This document shows positions 1 through 7,400 of a stretch of 64,000 bases of DNA, piece by piece. Within the stretch, counting starts at the first letter, position 1. Each line of letters opens with the position of its first letter. The DNA lies in assembly GCF_000695095.2 (NCBI RefSeq), contig NZ_CP011454.1, forward strand, positions 2,604,001-2,668,000, given 5' to 3'. The translations under genes were made by a program, and so were the position numbers. Source of the DNA: Gemmatimonas phototrophica. Lineage in GTDB: Bacteria > Gemmatimonadota > Gemmatimonadetes > Gemmatimonadales > Gemmatimonadaceae. The notes under the pieces were generated by a model. That model was given only the letters and a program-made list of their open reading frames with translations. It did not search any database and had not been told where the DNA came from.

Positions 1-234
1 TGCCAATGCTGCCACTCTCAGACTGCAGCATCAGTACGGTGAGCTGGCCGTCCGGGTCCGCGGCCCGAATGGCGGCGAGTCCGGATGGGAGCGCGACTGG
101 GAGTACGACGGACGGAATCACGCGGATGGCAGCAGGCCCCGGACTGGAAGCCGTGCCGTTCCCTGAAGAGTACTAGCAGCGCCTCCAGGAGTGGCATGTC
201 GCTATCTTCCGCACATCACACACGTGGAGCGACC
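1..234. other. Left-edge sequence with two competing partial open frames
   Basis: Two frames stay open across the left edge and both have GC-rich third positions. On the plus strand, codons run from base 2 to a TGA at 164-166, about 54 residues that could be the C-terminus of a gene starting outside the window. On the minus strand, a frame opens at a GTG at 121-119 and runs off the left edge, about 40 residues. Neither carries a motif I recognise, and only one, if either, is real. Confidence 0.3.
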
Positions 235-396
235 ATGAAGAAGCGCAATGCAACCGCCGTCCCCGACTTTTCGCGCCGAAAGCCCGCCGCAGGCGGCCAG
301 CCGGTAGCGTCTGGCGACAAGACGCGCATGCCGGATCCAAGACAGAAGCAGAGTGCCCCGACAAAGGCCAAGAACGGTGGCCGTCGCGGAACCTAA
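235..396 (+). CDS. Small basic protein of unknown function (53 aa)
   Basis: I do not recognise this protein. It is a 53-residue, strongly basic and probably disordered product, starting MKKRNATAVPDF and ending GGRRGT, with many Lys, Arg, Pro, Gln and Gly. The ATG at 235 follows a GGAG-like ribosome site (tggagcgacc) at suitable spacing. A longer in-frame start at 85 exists but has no clear ribosome site. A strong hairpin begins 13 bases after the stop, so the gene looks like a self-contained transcription unit convergent with the tRNA cluster. No signal peptide or membrane segment is visible. Reality of the gene is moderately likely; its function is unknown. Confidence 0.45.
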   Translation: MKKRNATAVPDFSRRKPAAGGQPVASGDKTRMPDPRQKQSAPTKAKNGGRRGT

Positions 397-408
397 GGAC
401 CACTGAAC

Positions 409-441
409 GCAAAACGGCTCCCACAAGGGGAGCCGTTTTGC
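409..441. terminator. Strong bidirectional hairpin terminator
   Basis: A perfect 14-bp stem (409-422 with 428-441) closes a 5-base loop. The arms contain AAAA and TTTT tracts, so either strand reads as a stem with T-rich 3' flank. It lies between the 53-aa gene on the plus strand and the tRNA cluster on the minus strand and probably ends both transcripts. Confidence 0.75.
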
Positions 442-471
442 TGTGTCAAAGCCATCTGCTCTGAAAAACAG

Positions 472-543
472 AGCCACAGATCGGGATTGAACCGATGACC
501 GCCCGATTACGAATCGGGTGCTCTACCACTGAGCTACTGTGGC
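472..543 (-). tRNA. tRNA-Thr (CGT)
   Basis: A complete cloverleaf on the minus strand: 7-bp acceptor GCCACAG/CTGTGGC, anticodon stem CCCGA/TCGGG, loop TTCGTAA giving anticodon CGT, and T-arm with GTTCAATCC. The 3' CCA is not encoded. It is the last tRNA of the cluster, just before the hairpin at 409-441. Confidence 0.93.
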
Positions 544-592
544 GGTTGATCTCACGGTGAGGTGCCGTGTCCTGCTATCCAACGGTAAACAG

Positions 593-674
593 TGCCCTCG
601 CACGGACTCGAACCGTGACGCCGTTAAGCACTACCACCTCAAAGTAGCGTGTCTACCAATTCCACCACGAGGGC
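593..674 (-). tRNA. tRNA-Leu (GAG)
   Basis: An 82-base class II tRNA with a long variable arm (GTGCTTAACGGCGT region). The acceptor is GCCCTCG/CGAGGGC. The anticodon stem CTACT/GGTAG holds loop TTGAGGT, anticodon GAG. Discriminator A fits Leu. CCA is not encoded. Confidence 0.92.
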
Positions 675-742
675 CTCCAACATCAACCAACAGTAGCGGA
701 AACTCCACCAACAACTGCTTCACATGTTGTTCCGCCGAACAA

Positions 743-817
743 CGGGAGCGACGGGGCTCGAACCCGCGACCTCTCGAGTGACAGTCGAGTGCTCTAACCA
801 AACTGAGCTACGCCCCC
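743..817 (-). tRNA. tRNA-Asp (GTC)
   Basis: The acceptor GGGGGCG/CGCTCCC contains one G-U pair. The anticodon stem CTCGA/TCGAG holds loop CTGTCAC, anticodon GTC. Discriminator G is typical of tRNA-Asp. CCA is not encoded. Confidence 0.93.
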
Positions 818-842
818 AACACCACCTGCACCTGCACCTGCA

Positions 843-914
843 TAGCTCCAACGGGAATCGAACCCGTCTCTCAACCTTGAAAGGGTCGTGTCCTAACCGA
901 TAGACGATGGAGCC
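843..914 (-). tRNA. tRNA-Glu (TTC)
   Basis: The acceptor GGCTCCA/TGGAGCT has a G1-U72 wobble. Anticodon loop CTTTCAA gives anticodon TTC, and the D-arm begins TCGTC as in other Glu tRNAs. One of two adjacent Glu isoacceptors. Confidence 0.92.
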
Positions 915-946
915 GTTGAAGCCACTGCCCTGCACCAGCACCCGCA

Positions 947-1019
947 TAGCGGTAACGGGATTCGAACCCGTGTTCCAGCCTTGAGAGGGCTGTGTCCTAG
1001 TCCCCTAGACGATACCGCC
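947..1019 (-). tRNA. tRNA-Glu (CTC)
   Basis: The acceptor is GGCGGTA/TACCGCT. The anticodon stem CAGCC/GGCTG holds loop CTCTCAA, anticodon CTC. The first five transcribed bases, GGCGG, are also the distal end of an 18-bp perfect hairpin in the leader (1015-1055), so the precursor has two mutually exclusive folds at its 5' end. Confidence 0.92.
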
Positions 1020-1055
1020 GTCGGCATTTCGCCTTCAGCGAAATGCCGACGGCGG
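1015..1055 (-). repeat. 18-bp perfect inverted repeat overlapping a tRNA 5' end
   Basis: Arms 1015-1032 and 1038-1055 are perfectly complementary around the loop CTTCA. On the transcribed (minus) strand the 3' arm ends with GGCGG, the first five bases of tRNA-Glu(CTC). There is no T-run, so an ordinary terminator is unlikely. It could be a processing or stability element of the polycistronic tRNA precursor. Confidence 0.7.
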
Positions 1056-1130
1056 AACGCTACATCTGGTCACGATTGCTGCGCGCAATCACGCCCTTCT
1101 TACCGCACCCCGAGTTGGCGTGTCCGAGAT

Positions 1131-1175
1131 CCAGTGACTGAAGACTCGACACCCACCACTCAAAACTGCAGTTGA
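1131..1175. repeat. Spacer sequence resembling the repeat upstream of lepA
   Basis: The spacer between tRNA-Trp and the Glu leader hairpin contains ACTGAAGACT and CCACTCAAAACT. Close versions of both words (ACTGAAGACT, CCACTGAAAACT) occur in the same order on the complementary strand of the lepA-upstream repeat at 58865-58916. This suggests two degenerate members of one dispersed repeat family; similarity was judged by eye. Confidence 0.35.
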
Positions 1176-1177
1176 GA

Positions 1178-1250
1178 CAGGCCCGGAGGGAATCGAACCC
1201 CCAACCGCCGGTTTTGGAGACCGGTGCTCTACCAATTGAGCTACGGACCT
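1178..1250 (-). tRNA. tRNA-Trp (CCA)
   Basis: The acceptor AGGTCCG/CGGGCCT contains a T-G pair. The anticodon stem CCGGT/ACCGG holds loop CTCCAAA, anticodon CCA. Discriminator G is typical of tRNA-Trp. Confidence 0.93.
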
Positions 1251-1293
1251 CCGGAGAGCGGCGACGGAATCGCTGCTCGCCAGTGTGACTCAG

Positions 1294-1367
1294 GGTGACC
1301 GACGGGGATCGAACCCGCAACCCCCGGAACCACAATCCGGTGCTCTGACCAATTGAGCTACGGCCAC
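1294..1367 (-). tRNA. tRNA-His (GTG)
   Basis: The acceptor is GTGGCCG/CGGTCAC. The anticodon stem CCGGA/TCCGG holds loop TTGTGGT, anticodon GTG. A G is encoded at position -1 (base 1368 on the complement) opposite discriminator C, the identity element of tRNA-His. It is first in the minus-strand tRNA cluster, about 140 bases downstream of efp. Confidence 0.93.
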
Positions 1368-1473
1368 CATGAACGAATGGGCGCTACGTAAGAAACCGCG
1401 TTCGTGACTCCCGACCGCTTGCCACCAAACTGCGTGGAGTTACTCGGGAGACGCCAAGGGTAACCGGTTAGCA

Positions 1474-1506
1474 GACCGAATTCAAGGGCTGAACCCGGTC
1501 TTTTTT
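1474..1506 (+). terminator. Weak hairpin plus T6 near the efp 3' end
   Basis: An interrupted stem (GACCG, then TTCA, pairing with TGAA, then CGGTC, with a 2x2 internal loop) is followed by six Ts on the plus strand at 1501-1506. No plus-strand gene precedes it. On the minus strand it lies just after the efp stop but lacks a T-run. Confidence 0.35.
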
Positions 1507-1507
1507 C

Positions 1508-2074
1508 TCAATCCTTGGCGCGATCGAGGTACTCACCGGTGTTCGGATTCACACGCACCCGCGTACCCTGTTCCACAAACTCCGGCACGTTCACCACCAC
1601 CCCGTTCTCCAGCTTCGCCGGCTTCGACGACGCCGTCTTGGTGGCGCCGCGCACCACCGGAGCGGTATCCACAATCTCGAAGACCATCGAGTTCGGCAGC
1701 TGAATGCCGATGGGACGACCGTTGTAATACTCGGCCAGAATCTTCAGCCCCGACTGCATCCAGGGAGCCGAGTCGCCGAGCGATTCCTCGTCGAGCTCGA
1801 TCTGGTCGTAGTTCTCCGCGTTCATGAAGTGGTACGAATCGCCGCCCTGGTACATGAACTCGAGTTCGTGCGTTTCCATGTCCGCCTTTACGATCGTGTC
1901 AGCGGCGCGGAAACGATGCTCGAAGTTCGACCCGGTGCGCAGGTTTTTGAGCTTCGCCTGCACCATGGCGCGCAGGTTGCCCGGCGTATGGTGACGGAAC
2001 TCAACAACACGGCACGGATCGCCTTCGAAGACGAGGACCATACCCCGGCGGATCTGCGTAGCGGAGAAAGCCAT
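1508..2074 (-). CDS. efp: Translation elongation factor P
   Basis: EF-P binds between the ribosomal P and E sites and relieves stalling at polyproline. The product is 188 aa, the usual length, with the three-domain order: N-terminal KOW-like domain (1-65), OB domain (about 67-130) and C-terminal OB domain ending in the signature RVRVNPNTGEYLDRAKD. The ATG at 2074 follows AGGTG at suitable spacing; the upstream in-frame ATG at 2125 adds 17 unrelated residues. Odd point: the tip of the modification loop, a Lys or Arg in well-studied EF-Ps, reads TPGNLRA here, so Asn33 sits at the modified position. No epmA, epmB or earP gene occurs in the window. Identity is secure; the unusual tip is seen directly. 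Confidence 0.95.
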   Translation of the reverse strand: MAFSATQIRRGMVLVFEGDPCRVVEFRHHTPGNLRAMVQAKLKNLRTGSNFEHRFRAADTIVKADMETHELEFMYQGGDSYHFMNAENYDQIELDEESLGDSAPWMQSGLKILAEYYNGRPIGIQLPNSMVFEIVDTAPVVRGATKTASSKPAKLENGVVVNVPEFVEQGTRVRVNPNTGEYLDRAKD

Positions 2075-2171
2075 ATCGACGACACCTGCAAGCAGGGAAA
2101 AATGCGCGGGAATGCGCGACGCCAACTGCGCGAAAAAAGTCAGCCTCGACCCCAGTGATGCGGGTCAAGTC

Positions 2172-2189
2172 GTACCAATAATCTGGTAC
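2172..2189. promoter_or_regulatory. Palindrome upstream of efp
   Basis: GTACCA and TGGTAC flank a 6-base spacer about 100 bases upstream of the efp start, between efp and the GDSL esterase. A TTGACC sequence on the minus strand just downstream could be a -35 element, but I see no convincing -10. It is a candidate operator only. Confidence 0.25.
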
Positions 2190-2245
2190 AGCCTCGGAAC
2201 CTAACCGACCTGATCGCTCGCTGGAAGTGACCGCAGGAGCTCGGC

Positions 2246-3049
2246 TTACGGCCGAGGCAAGGCCCGGAGCGCCGGCTCCAGCGCCCCCCACATCGTTTTG
2301 GCTACGACCTTCGACCCCTCCTCGTTGGGATGGATCCCGTCTCCCTGGTTGAGACGGGCCACGCCAGCCACCCGGTCCAGCAGGAAGGGCCAGAGTGGCA
2401 CCCCCGTCTCTTCGGCGGCCCGCACATACGCCGCGTGAAAGCGGGTGGTGTAGTCGCCCCCCAGGTTCGTGGGGGCCTCCATCTGCACCAGCGCGAGACG
2501 GGCGTCAGGCTGGGTACGGCGTACCGTTTCCACCAGCTTCACCAGATTGGCATACGTCGAATCGGGATCCACCCCCCGCAAGCCGTCGTTGGCACCCACC
2601 TCCAGCACCACCAGCGCGGCGGGCTGATCCAGCACCCATGCCGCCCGCCGAAGTGCCCCGGCCGACGTTTCGCCGCTCAGCCCCGCATTCACGACCCGCA
2701 CGGCCAGCCCAACCGAATCAGCCTTCGCCTGGAGCAACGCCGGATAGGCCTGCTCCGGGCTGAGCCCCAGCCCCGCCGTCAGACTCGTGCCCAGCAGGAC
2801 CACACGCGGCAACCCCGGTGCCGCGCGATTCCCCGCCGGTGGTGTATTCTCCGCCGTGGACGCGTTGGCCAGTGCCTGACGCGTCGATGAATCCCCAGTG
2901 GTGGCGGGCACGTTGGTTCCGGAGCGTCCGTTGGTCTCCTCGGAGCCACCACACGCCCCCAAGAACTGCAGGCTCGCCAGCCCAACGGCCGTCGCGGTCA
3001 ACACGGCGCGCCCTGACCGGACTTTTCCCCTTCTCTTCTGCAATCGCAT
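2246..3049 (-). CDS. GDSL-family arylesterase/lysophospholipase (TesA-like) lipoprotein
   Basis: A predicted envelope serine esterase of the SGNH/GDSL class. Signal peptide 1-32 ends in a lipobox, LGAC, with Cys33 as the lipidation site. SGNH blocks are in order: block I GTSL with the nucleophile Ser89, GAND at 152-155, and the catalytic pair in DGIHPN (Asp238, His240). The ATG at 3049 is chosen because it gives a standard lipoprotein leader; a TTG at 3073 would extend it by eight residues. It is divergent from an ABC ATPase/permease pair, the same grouping as E. coli tesA with ybbA-ybbP. The two start codons interlock within the hexamer GCATGC. Substrate is unknown; short acyl esters or lysolipids are typical. 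Confidence 0.85.
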   Translation of the reverse strand: MRLQKRRGKVRSGRAVLTATAVGLASLQFLGACGGSEETNGRSGTNVPATTGDSSTRQALANASTAENTPPAGNRAAPGLPRVVLLGTSLTAGLGLSPEQAYPALLQAKADSVGLAVRVVNAGLSGETSAGALRRAAWVLDQPAALVVLEVGANDGLRGVDPDSTYANLVKLVETVRRTQPDARLALVQMEAPTNLGGDYTTRFHAAYVRAAEETGVPLWPFLLDRVAGVARLNQGDGIHPNEEGSKVVAKTMWGALEPALRALPRP

Positions 3050-3776
3050 GCTCGTTGCCCGTGGGTTGACCAAGGAATATCAGAGCGGCACCCAGCCCCT
3101 GACAGTGCTGCGTGACGTGTCGTTCGATGTACCGGCCGGCGCCTTCGTCTCCATCGTCGGCCCCTCCGGCAGCGGCAAGACCACCCTGCTCGGGCTGCTC
3201 GCCGGGTTGGATACCCCGTCGCGCGGTTCAGTATCCCTGGATGGAATCGACTTCAGCCGCCTCGATGAAGATGCACGGGCGCGCCTGCGAGGAGAGAAAG
3301 TTGGGTTCGTCTTCCAGAGCTTTCAATTGATCCCCACGCTGACCGCACAGGAAAATGTGCAGGTGCCCCTCGAATTGGCGGGTGTCGTGGGCGTACGGGA
3401 AGCGGCCTCGCGCGCCCGTGACCTGCTCGCCCGCGTCGGACTCGGCGACCGCACGCACCACTTTCCCCAGCAGCTCTCGGGCGGTGAACAGCAGCGCGTC
3501 GCCCTCGCCCGCGCCTTCGTGAACGACCCCAAAATCCTCTTTGCCGACGAACCCACGGGCAATCTGGATGGCACCACCGGCGAACGCATCGTGGAACTGC
3601 TGCAGCAACTCAACCGGGAACGCGGCTGCACCATCGTGCTGGTCACGCACGATGCCAGCCTCGCGGCACGTACGCAGCGCACCATCCGCCTGCGCGACGG
3701 CGTCATCGTGGAAGACATCTACCACGAGCCGTCGGCTGCCAGCGACGCCATTCCGTCGGCGGCCCCCTCCGCATGA
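3048..3776 (+). CDS. ABC transporter ATP-binding protein (YbbA/LolD family)
   Basis: Cytoplasmic ATPase subunit of an FtsX/MacB-type (type VII) ABC complex. At 242 aa it has Walker A GPSGSGKTT (38-46), Q-loop Gln90, signature LSGGEQQR (143-150), Walker B ILFADEP (163-169) and switch His201. The stop overlaps the start of the next gene by ATGA, so ATPase and permease are translationally coupled. The ATG at 3048 overlaps, on the opposite strand, the ATG of the GDSL lipoprotein; no clear Shine-Dalgarno precedes it, so the mRNA may be leaderless. The 20-residue C-terminal tail after the H-loop region is Ala/Pro/Ser-rich and probably disordered. Family is certain; substrate is unknown. Confidence 0.92.
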   Translation: MLVARGLTKEYQSGTQPLTVLRDVSFDVPAGAFVSIVGPSGSGKTTLLGLLAGLDTPSRGSVSLDGIDFSRLDEDARARLRGEKVGFVFQSFQLIPTLTAQENVQVPLELAGVVGVREAASRARDLLARVGLGDRTHHFPQQLSGGEQQRVALARAFVNDPKILFADEPTGNLDGTTGERIVELLQQLNRERGCTIVLVTHDASLAARTQRTIRLRDGVIVEDIYHEPSAASDAIPSAAPSA

Positions 3777-6556
3777 CCACTCAGGCTCTGCTCCGCCTCG
3801 CTTGGCGCGAGAGTCGCACGGCACGTCGTCGGCTCGCGCTGTACATGTCGAGCATTGCGTTCGGAGTGGCCGCGCTGGTGGCCATCGATTCCTTTGCCGG
3901 CAACGTGACGCGCTCCATCCGCGAACAGTCGCGCACCCTGCTGGGTGGCGACATGGCGCTCACCGCCCGGGCCACCTTTCCGGCCGTGGTGGACACGCTC
4001 GTGGACTCGCTGCGCGCCCAGCAGATTCCGGCCGCGCGCGTGACCACCTTCGCGTCCATGGCGCTGGCGGAACCGTCCGGCGGCACGCGTCTCGTGCAGG
4101 TCCGCGCCGTATCACCTGGCTACCCGTTCTACGGCGCCATCGAAACCGAACCGGCCAATGGCTGGTCACGGGTGCACGACGACAGCGTCGTGTTCGTGGA
4201 TCCGTCGCTGCTCATTGCCCTCGAGGCCAACGTTGGCGACGTCCTCAAGCTTGGCCAGCAGACGTTCCGCATTGGTGGCACCCTGGGCAATGTACCGGGC
4301 GACGCCGGCATCACGTCGGTGATTGGGCCACGCGTGTATGTCTCCGACCGCTGGTTGGAGAAGATGGGGCTGCTCAAGTTCGGCAGCCGCGCTGAATACG
4401 AGATGGTGTTGCGGCTGCCGCCAAATCAGGCCACGCCTCAGGGCGCGGCTCAGGTAGCCAAGGCGCTGCGCCGTCGCATTGATCCGGTGGAGGCGGCGCG
4501 ACTGGAAGCGCAAGAAGCCTCCGGCGAGGCCGAGCGCTCCGGCCCGGGCGGCGAAGGCGACGACCCCGAACGCGATACCGTACGCGTGCTGCCGGCGGCG
4601 ACGACCGACAGCACCAGCCCCGACTCCGCCTCGGGGGCGAAGGCCGCCACCACCGCCGTCGCGCCGCAATCCATAGCCCCTCCACGCACCCGGGTTCGGG
4701 TCCGGACGGTCGCCGACACCGAGCGCGACTTCACTGAAGCCGTCGCGCGCCTGGCCGACTTTCTCAGCATCATTGGCCTCATTGCCCTCCTGCTGGGTGG
4801 CATCGGCGTGGCCAGTGGCGTCAACGCGTTTGTGTCGGCGAAGATTGATACCGTTGCGGTGCTCCGCTGCCTCGGGGCCACCAGCCGCCAGGTCCTTGCC
4901 CTGTACGTGGTGCAAGCCGGGGCCATGGGGCTGGTAGGAGCGACGGCGGGTGCAGCTCTGGGCGTCGCGATCCAGTTCCTTCTGCCTCAGGTCATGGGAG
5001 AGTTCCTGCCCGTGGACGTGGCCATCATGCTTGAGCCACGACCGTTGCTGCTGGGGCTCGCCACTGGCGTGTGGGTATCACTCGTGTTTGCGCTGCGGCC
5101 GCTGCTCGCGCTGCGACGGGTCTCTCCGTTGCAGGCCATTCGCCGAAACGCCGATCCCGCGGCGCTGCCCAGTGAGTGGAAGGACCCGGCGCGCCTGGTG
5201 GTGGATGCACTGTTGATCGGCAGCATCGTTGCGATTGTGATGTCGCGCATTGAGTCGGTGCGCGATGGTCTCGCCATGACGGGAGGCATTGTGGGCGTGG
5301 TGGCCATCCTGTGGCTCGCCGCCACGGCGCTCATCGCCGTGGCCCGTCGGACGACCCGTCCGTCCTGGCCGTTCCCGCTGCGCCAGGGCATTTCCAACCT
5401 GCACCGCCCGGCCAATCAAACGCGGGCCGTCACCTTGGCGCTGGGCTTCGGTGCGTTCCTGCTCAGCACCGTGTATCTCGTGCAGGCCAATCTGCTGGGG
5501 CGCGTGCAGACCACCGCTGATGCCGCGGCCGGCAACCTGCTGCTCTTCGATGTGCAGGACGATCAGGCCGCGCCGCTCGATTCCATGTTGCGCGTGCGCC
5601 AGCATCCCATTGTGCAACAGACGCCCATTGTGACGATGCGCATTGAGGCGATCAACGGCGTGTCAGTCACCAAAATGCAGGCCGATACGTCGGTGCGGCG
5701 CGCCGGGTGGGTCCTGCGGCGCGAGTACCGGTCCACGTACCGTCAGGAGATGCAGGCGTCGGAGAAGTTGATCACTGGCTCGTGGTTTCCGGATTCGTCG
5801 CAGCGTCGTGAAGCGCGGGCGGCCAATCCGGATCTCCCCTACCTGCTCTCACTCGAGACGGGACTGGCCGGCGACATGGGCGTGACGATTGGCGACACCA
5901 TCGTGTGGAACGTCCAGGGCGTCCCGGTCACAACGGTGCTGGCCAACACGCGCGAAGTGAACTGGGGCCGCTTCGAAGCCAACTTCTTTGCGGTGTTCGA
6001 GCCAGCGGCGTTGCGCCGAGCCCCGCAGCAATACGTAATCGTGGCCAACGTGCCGGCGGGACAGCCACTCGCCGCCATGCAACGGGATGTGGTGCGACGG
6101 TACCCGAATGTGTCCAGCCTGGATCTCACGCTGGTGAAACAGACGATCGGCGCCATCATCGATCGGGTGACGCTGGCCATCCGCTTCCTTGGGCTCTTCT
6201 CGCTTGCCATGGGTGTGCCAGTGCTGTTCAGTGCAGTGGCCGCCACCCGGCGTGCGCGTCTGCGCGAAGGTGTGCTGTTGCGTACATTGGGCGCGTCGCG
6301 GGCCCAGGTGGCGCGTGTGCTGCTGGCCGAATACGGGGCCCTCGGAGCGCTCGGCGCCCTCACGGGCATGGTACTCTCCTTTGGCGGCGCGTGGGCCATC
6401 ACACGCTTCGTATTCGACGACCCGTTCGACCCGGCCGTGGGCCCAACGCTGCTGATCGCGGCCGGCATGCTGCTGCTGACCATGACGATCGGTTTGCTCA
6501 CCTCGCGCGATGTCTATCGCGAAACGCCCATGATGGCGATTCGGGAACCGGGATAA
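3773..6556 (+). CDS. FtsX-like ABC permease (YbbP family)
   Basis: The membrane partner of the preceding ATPase. At 927 aa it is a duplicated FtsX/MacB-core permease: a first membrane segment near residues 20-40, a large periplasmic domain, a membrane bundle around 325-450, further segments near 475-530, a second core starting near 545, a second periplasmic domain, and a last bundle at about 805-915. This matches the YbbP architecture of two four-helix units. Residues about 240-310 form a Ser/Thr/Ala/Pro- and acid-rich low-complexity insert just before the first helix bundle, which is unusual. It overlaps the ATPase gene by 4 bases. Complexes of this class usually perform mechanotransmission or lipid/lipoprotein handling; the paired esterase suggests a lipid theme (inference). 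Confidence 0.88.
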   Translation: MTTQALLRLAWRESRTARRRLALYMSSIAFGVAALVAIDSFAGNVTRSIREQSRTLLGGDMALTARATFPAVVDTLVDSLRAQQIPAARVTTFASMALAEPSGGTRLVQVRAVSPGYPFYGAIETEPANGWSRVHDDSVVFVDPSLLIALEANVGDVLKLGQQTFRIGGTLGNVPGDAGITSVIGPRVYVSDRWLEKMGLLKFGSRAEYEMVLRLPPNQATPQGAAQVAKALRRRIDPVEAARLEAQEASGEAERSGPGGEGDDPERDTVRVLPAATTDSTSPDSASGAKAATTAVAPQSIAPPRTRVRVRTVADTERDFTEAVARLADFLSIIGLIALLLGGIGVASGVNAFVSAKIDTVAVLRCLGATSRQVLALYVVQAGAMGLVGATAGAALGVAIQFLLPQVMGEFLPVDVAIMLEPRPLLLGLATGVWVSLVFALRPLLALRRVSPLQAIRRNADPAALPSEWKDPARLVVDALLIGSIVAIVMSRIESVRDGLAMTGGIVGVVAILWLAATALIAVARRTTRPSWPFPLRQGISNLHRPANQTRAVTLALGFGAFLLSTVYLVQANLLGRVQTTADAAAGNLLLFDVQDDQAAPLDSMLRVRQHPIVQQTPIVTMRIEAINGVSVTKMQADTSVRRAGWVLRREYRSTYRQEMQASEKLITGSWFPDSSQRREARAANPDLPYLLSLETGLAGDMGVTIGDTIVWNVQGVPVTTVLANTREVNWGRFEANFFAVFEPAALRRAPQQYVIVANVPAGQPLAAMQRDVVRRYPNVSSLDLTLVKQTIGAIIDRVTLAIRFLGLFSLAMGVPVLFSAVAATRRARLREGVLLRTLGASRAQVARVLLAEYGALGALGALTGMVLSFGGAWAITRFVFDDPFDPAVGPTLLIAAGMLLLTMTIGLLTSRDVYRETPMMAIREPG

Positions 6557-6570
6557 CCCGTCCAACGCGG

Positions 6571-6597
6571 CCGCTGACGGTTTTCGCGCGTCAGCGG
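6571..6597. terminator. Hairpin between convergent genes
   Basis: A 9-bp stem CCGCTGACG/CGTCAGCGG with a 9-base loop containing TTTT. It lies between the permease stop and the convergent lipoprotein gene and overlaps that gene's stop codon. There is no external T-run. Confidence 0.4.
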
Positions 6598-7400
6598 TTG
6601 GCGATCAGGCCGTAGGCGAACGGTCTGCCGTCTTTCACGGCGACCCAGACGCGGGCGCCAGTGAGACCCTGCAGCGCTGACGGCAGCGGCACACGTCTGG
6701 TACCGCTGCCATCGGTGAGTTTGAGGCCCCCATCGGGGAGGATGGTGCCGTCAAACGCGGGCACGCCGTCGGCGGCGCGCACATAGAAGTCCGAGACGAC
6801 CACATCCCGCGGCGTGATCCGTACGCCACGCACGACCACCTCACTGCCCACGAGCTTCGACATCCCGGTGGTGGCCATGCCGCTCAGGGCAATGGTGGAC
6901 TGCGCCGTACGCAACACCACGGCGCGAGCTGGCTCCGTCCCCTGCCAGATCAGCTGTCCGCGTACGGTATCGCCATGCGCGCGATCGGTGCCGGCACCAG
7001 CACCGGTCATTTTGGCGGCGAAGGCCCGCGCCATGGAGTCGCCACGCGCCTGGGCACGTTTCGACATGATCGTCCCCGCCGTCAGCGCGCCGGTGGCATC
7101 GCGGACATTGGCTCCCGGAGACGCCAACGTACCATCTCCGGCACCCGTAGCGACCCGGCTGCCGCCGCCCAGGGAATCCTTGAGCGCCTGTTCAAACTCC
7201 GCCTGCGCCGCGAGTCGCAATGAGTCGAGGACCATGGGCGCCCGGTCGGCCTGGGCGAGCAACGAGTCACCACGGAAGGCCAACGTATCCAACCCCTCAA
7301 TGTCGCCTTTTACCGTCACCCCGCCGTCGCCGATACTTCCACAGGCAAACAATGCAGGGAGCACCAGGGCTCGCGCCAGGGCGTGGCGGCAGCGGTGCAT
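6591..7400 (-). CDS. Predicted lipoprotein of unknown function
   Basis: I do not recognise a family. With the ATG at 7400 the product is 269 aa and begins MHRCRHALARALVLPALFAC, a compact signal peptide with lipobox LFAC at its end, so it is probably a lipidated envelope protein. Upstream in-frame Mets exist (7448, 7604) but would bury the signal peptide, so I reject them. The middle (about 35-125) is Ala/Asp/Arg-rich and probably helical. The C-terminal half carries short beta-rich segments with repeated value-and-target wording (VVVRGVRI, DVVVSDFYV, GTILPDGGLKL). It is convergent with the permease and divergent from the TPR gene; the 274-base upstream gap shows no clear promoter. Confidence 0.6.
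   Translation of the reverse strand: MHRCRHALARALVLPALFACGSIGDGGVTVKGDIEGLDTLAFRGDSLLAQADRAPMVLDSLRLAAQAEFEQALKDSLGGGSRVATGAGDGTLASPGANVRDATGALTAGTIMSKRAQARGDSMARAFAAKMTGAGAGTDRAHGDTVRGQLIWQGTEPARAVVLRTAQSTIALSGMATTGMSKLVGSEVVVRGVRITPRDVVVSDFYVRAADGVPAFDGTILPDGGLKLTDGSGTRRVPLPSALQGLTGARVWVAVKDGRPFAYGLIANR

Noticed and set aside
843-1019. Two adjacent tRNA-Glu genes as a duplication or att site
   Set aside because: The two differ in anticodon (TTC, CTC) and in acceptor and stem sequence, so they are distinct isoacceptors, with no mobile element beside them.
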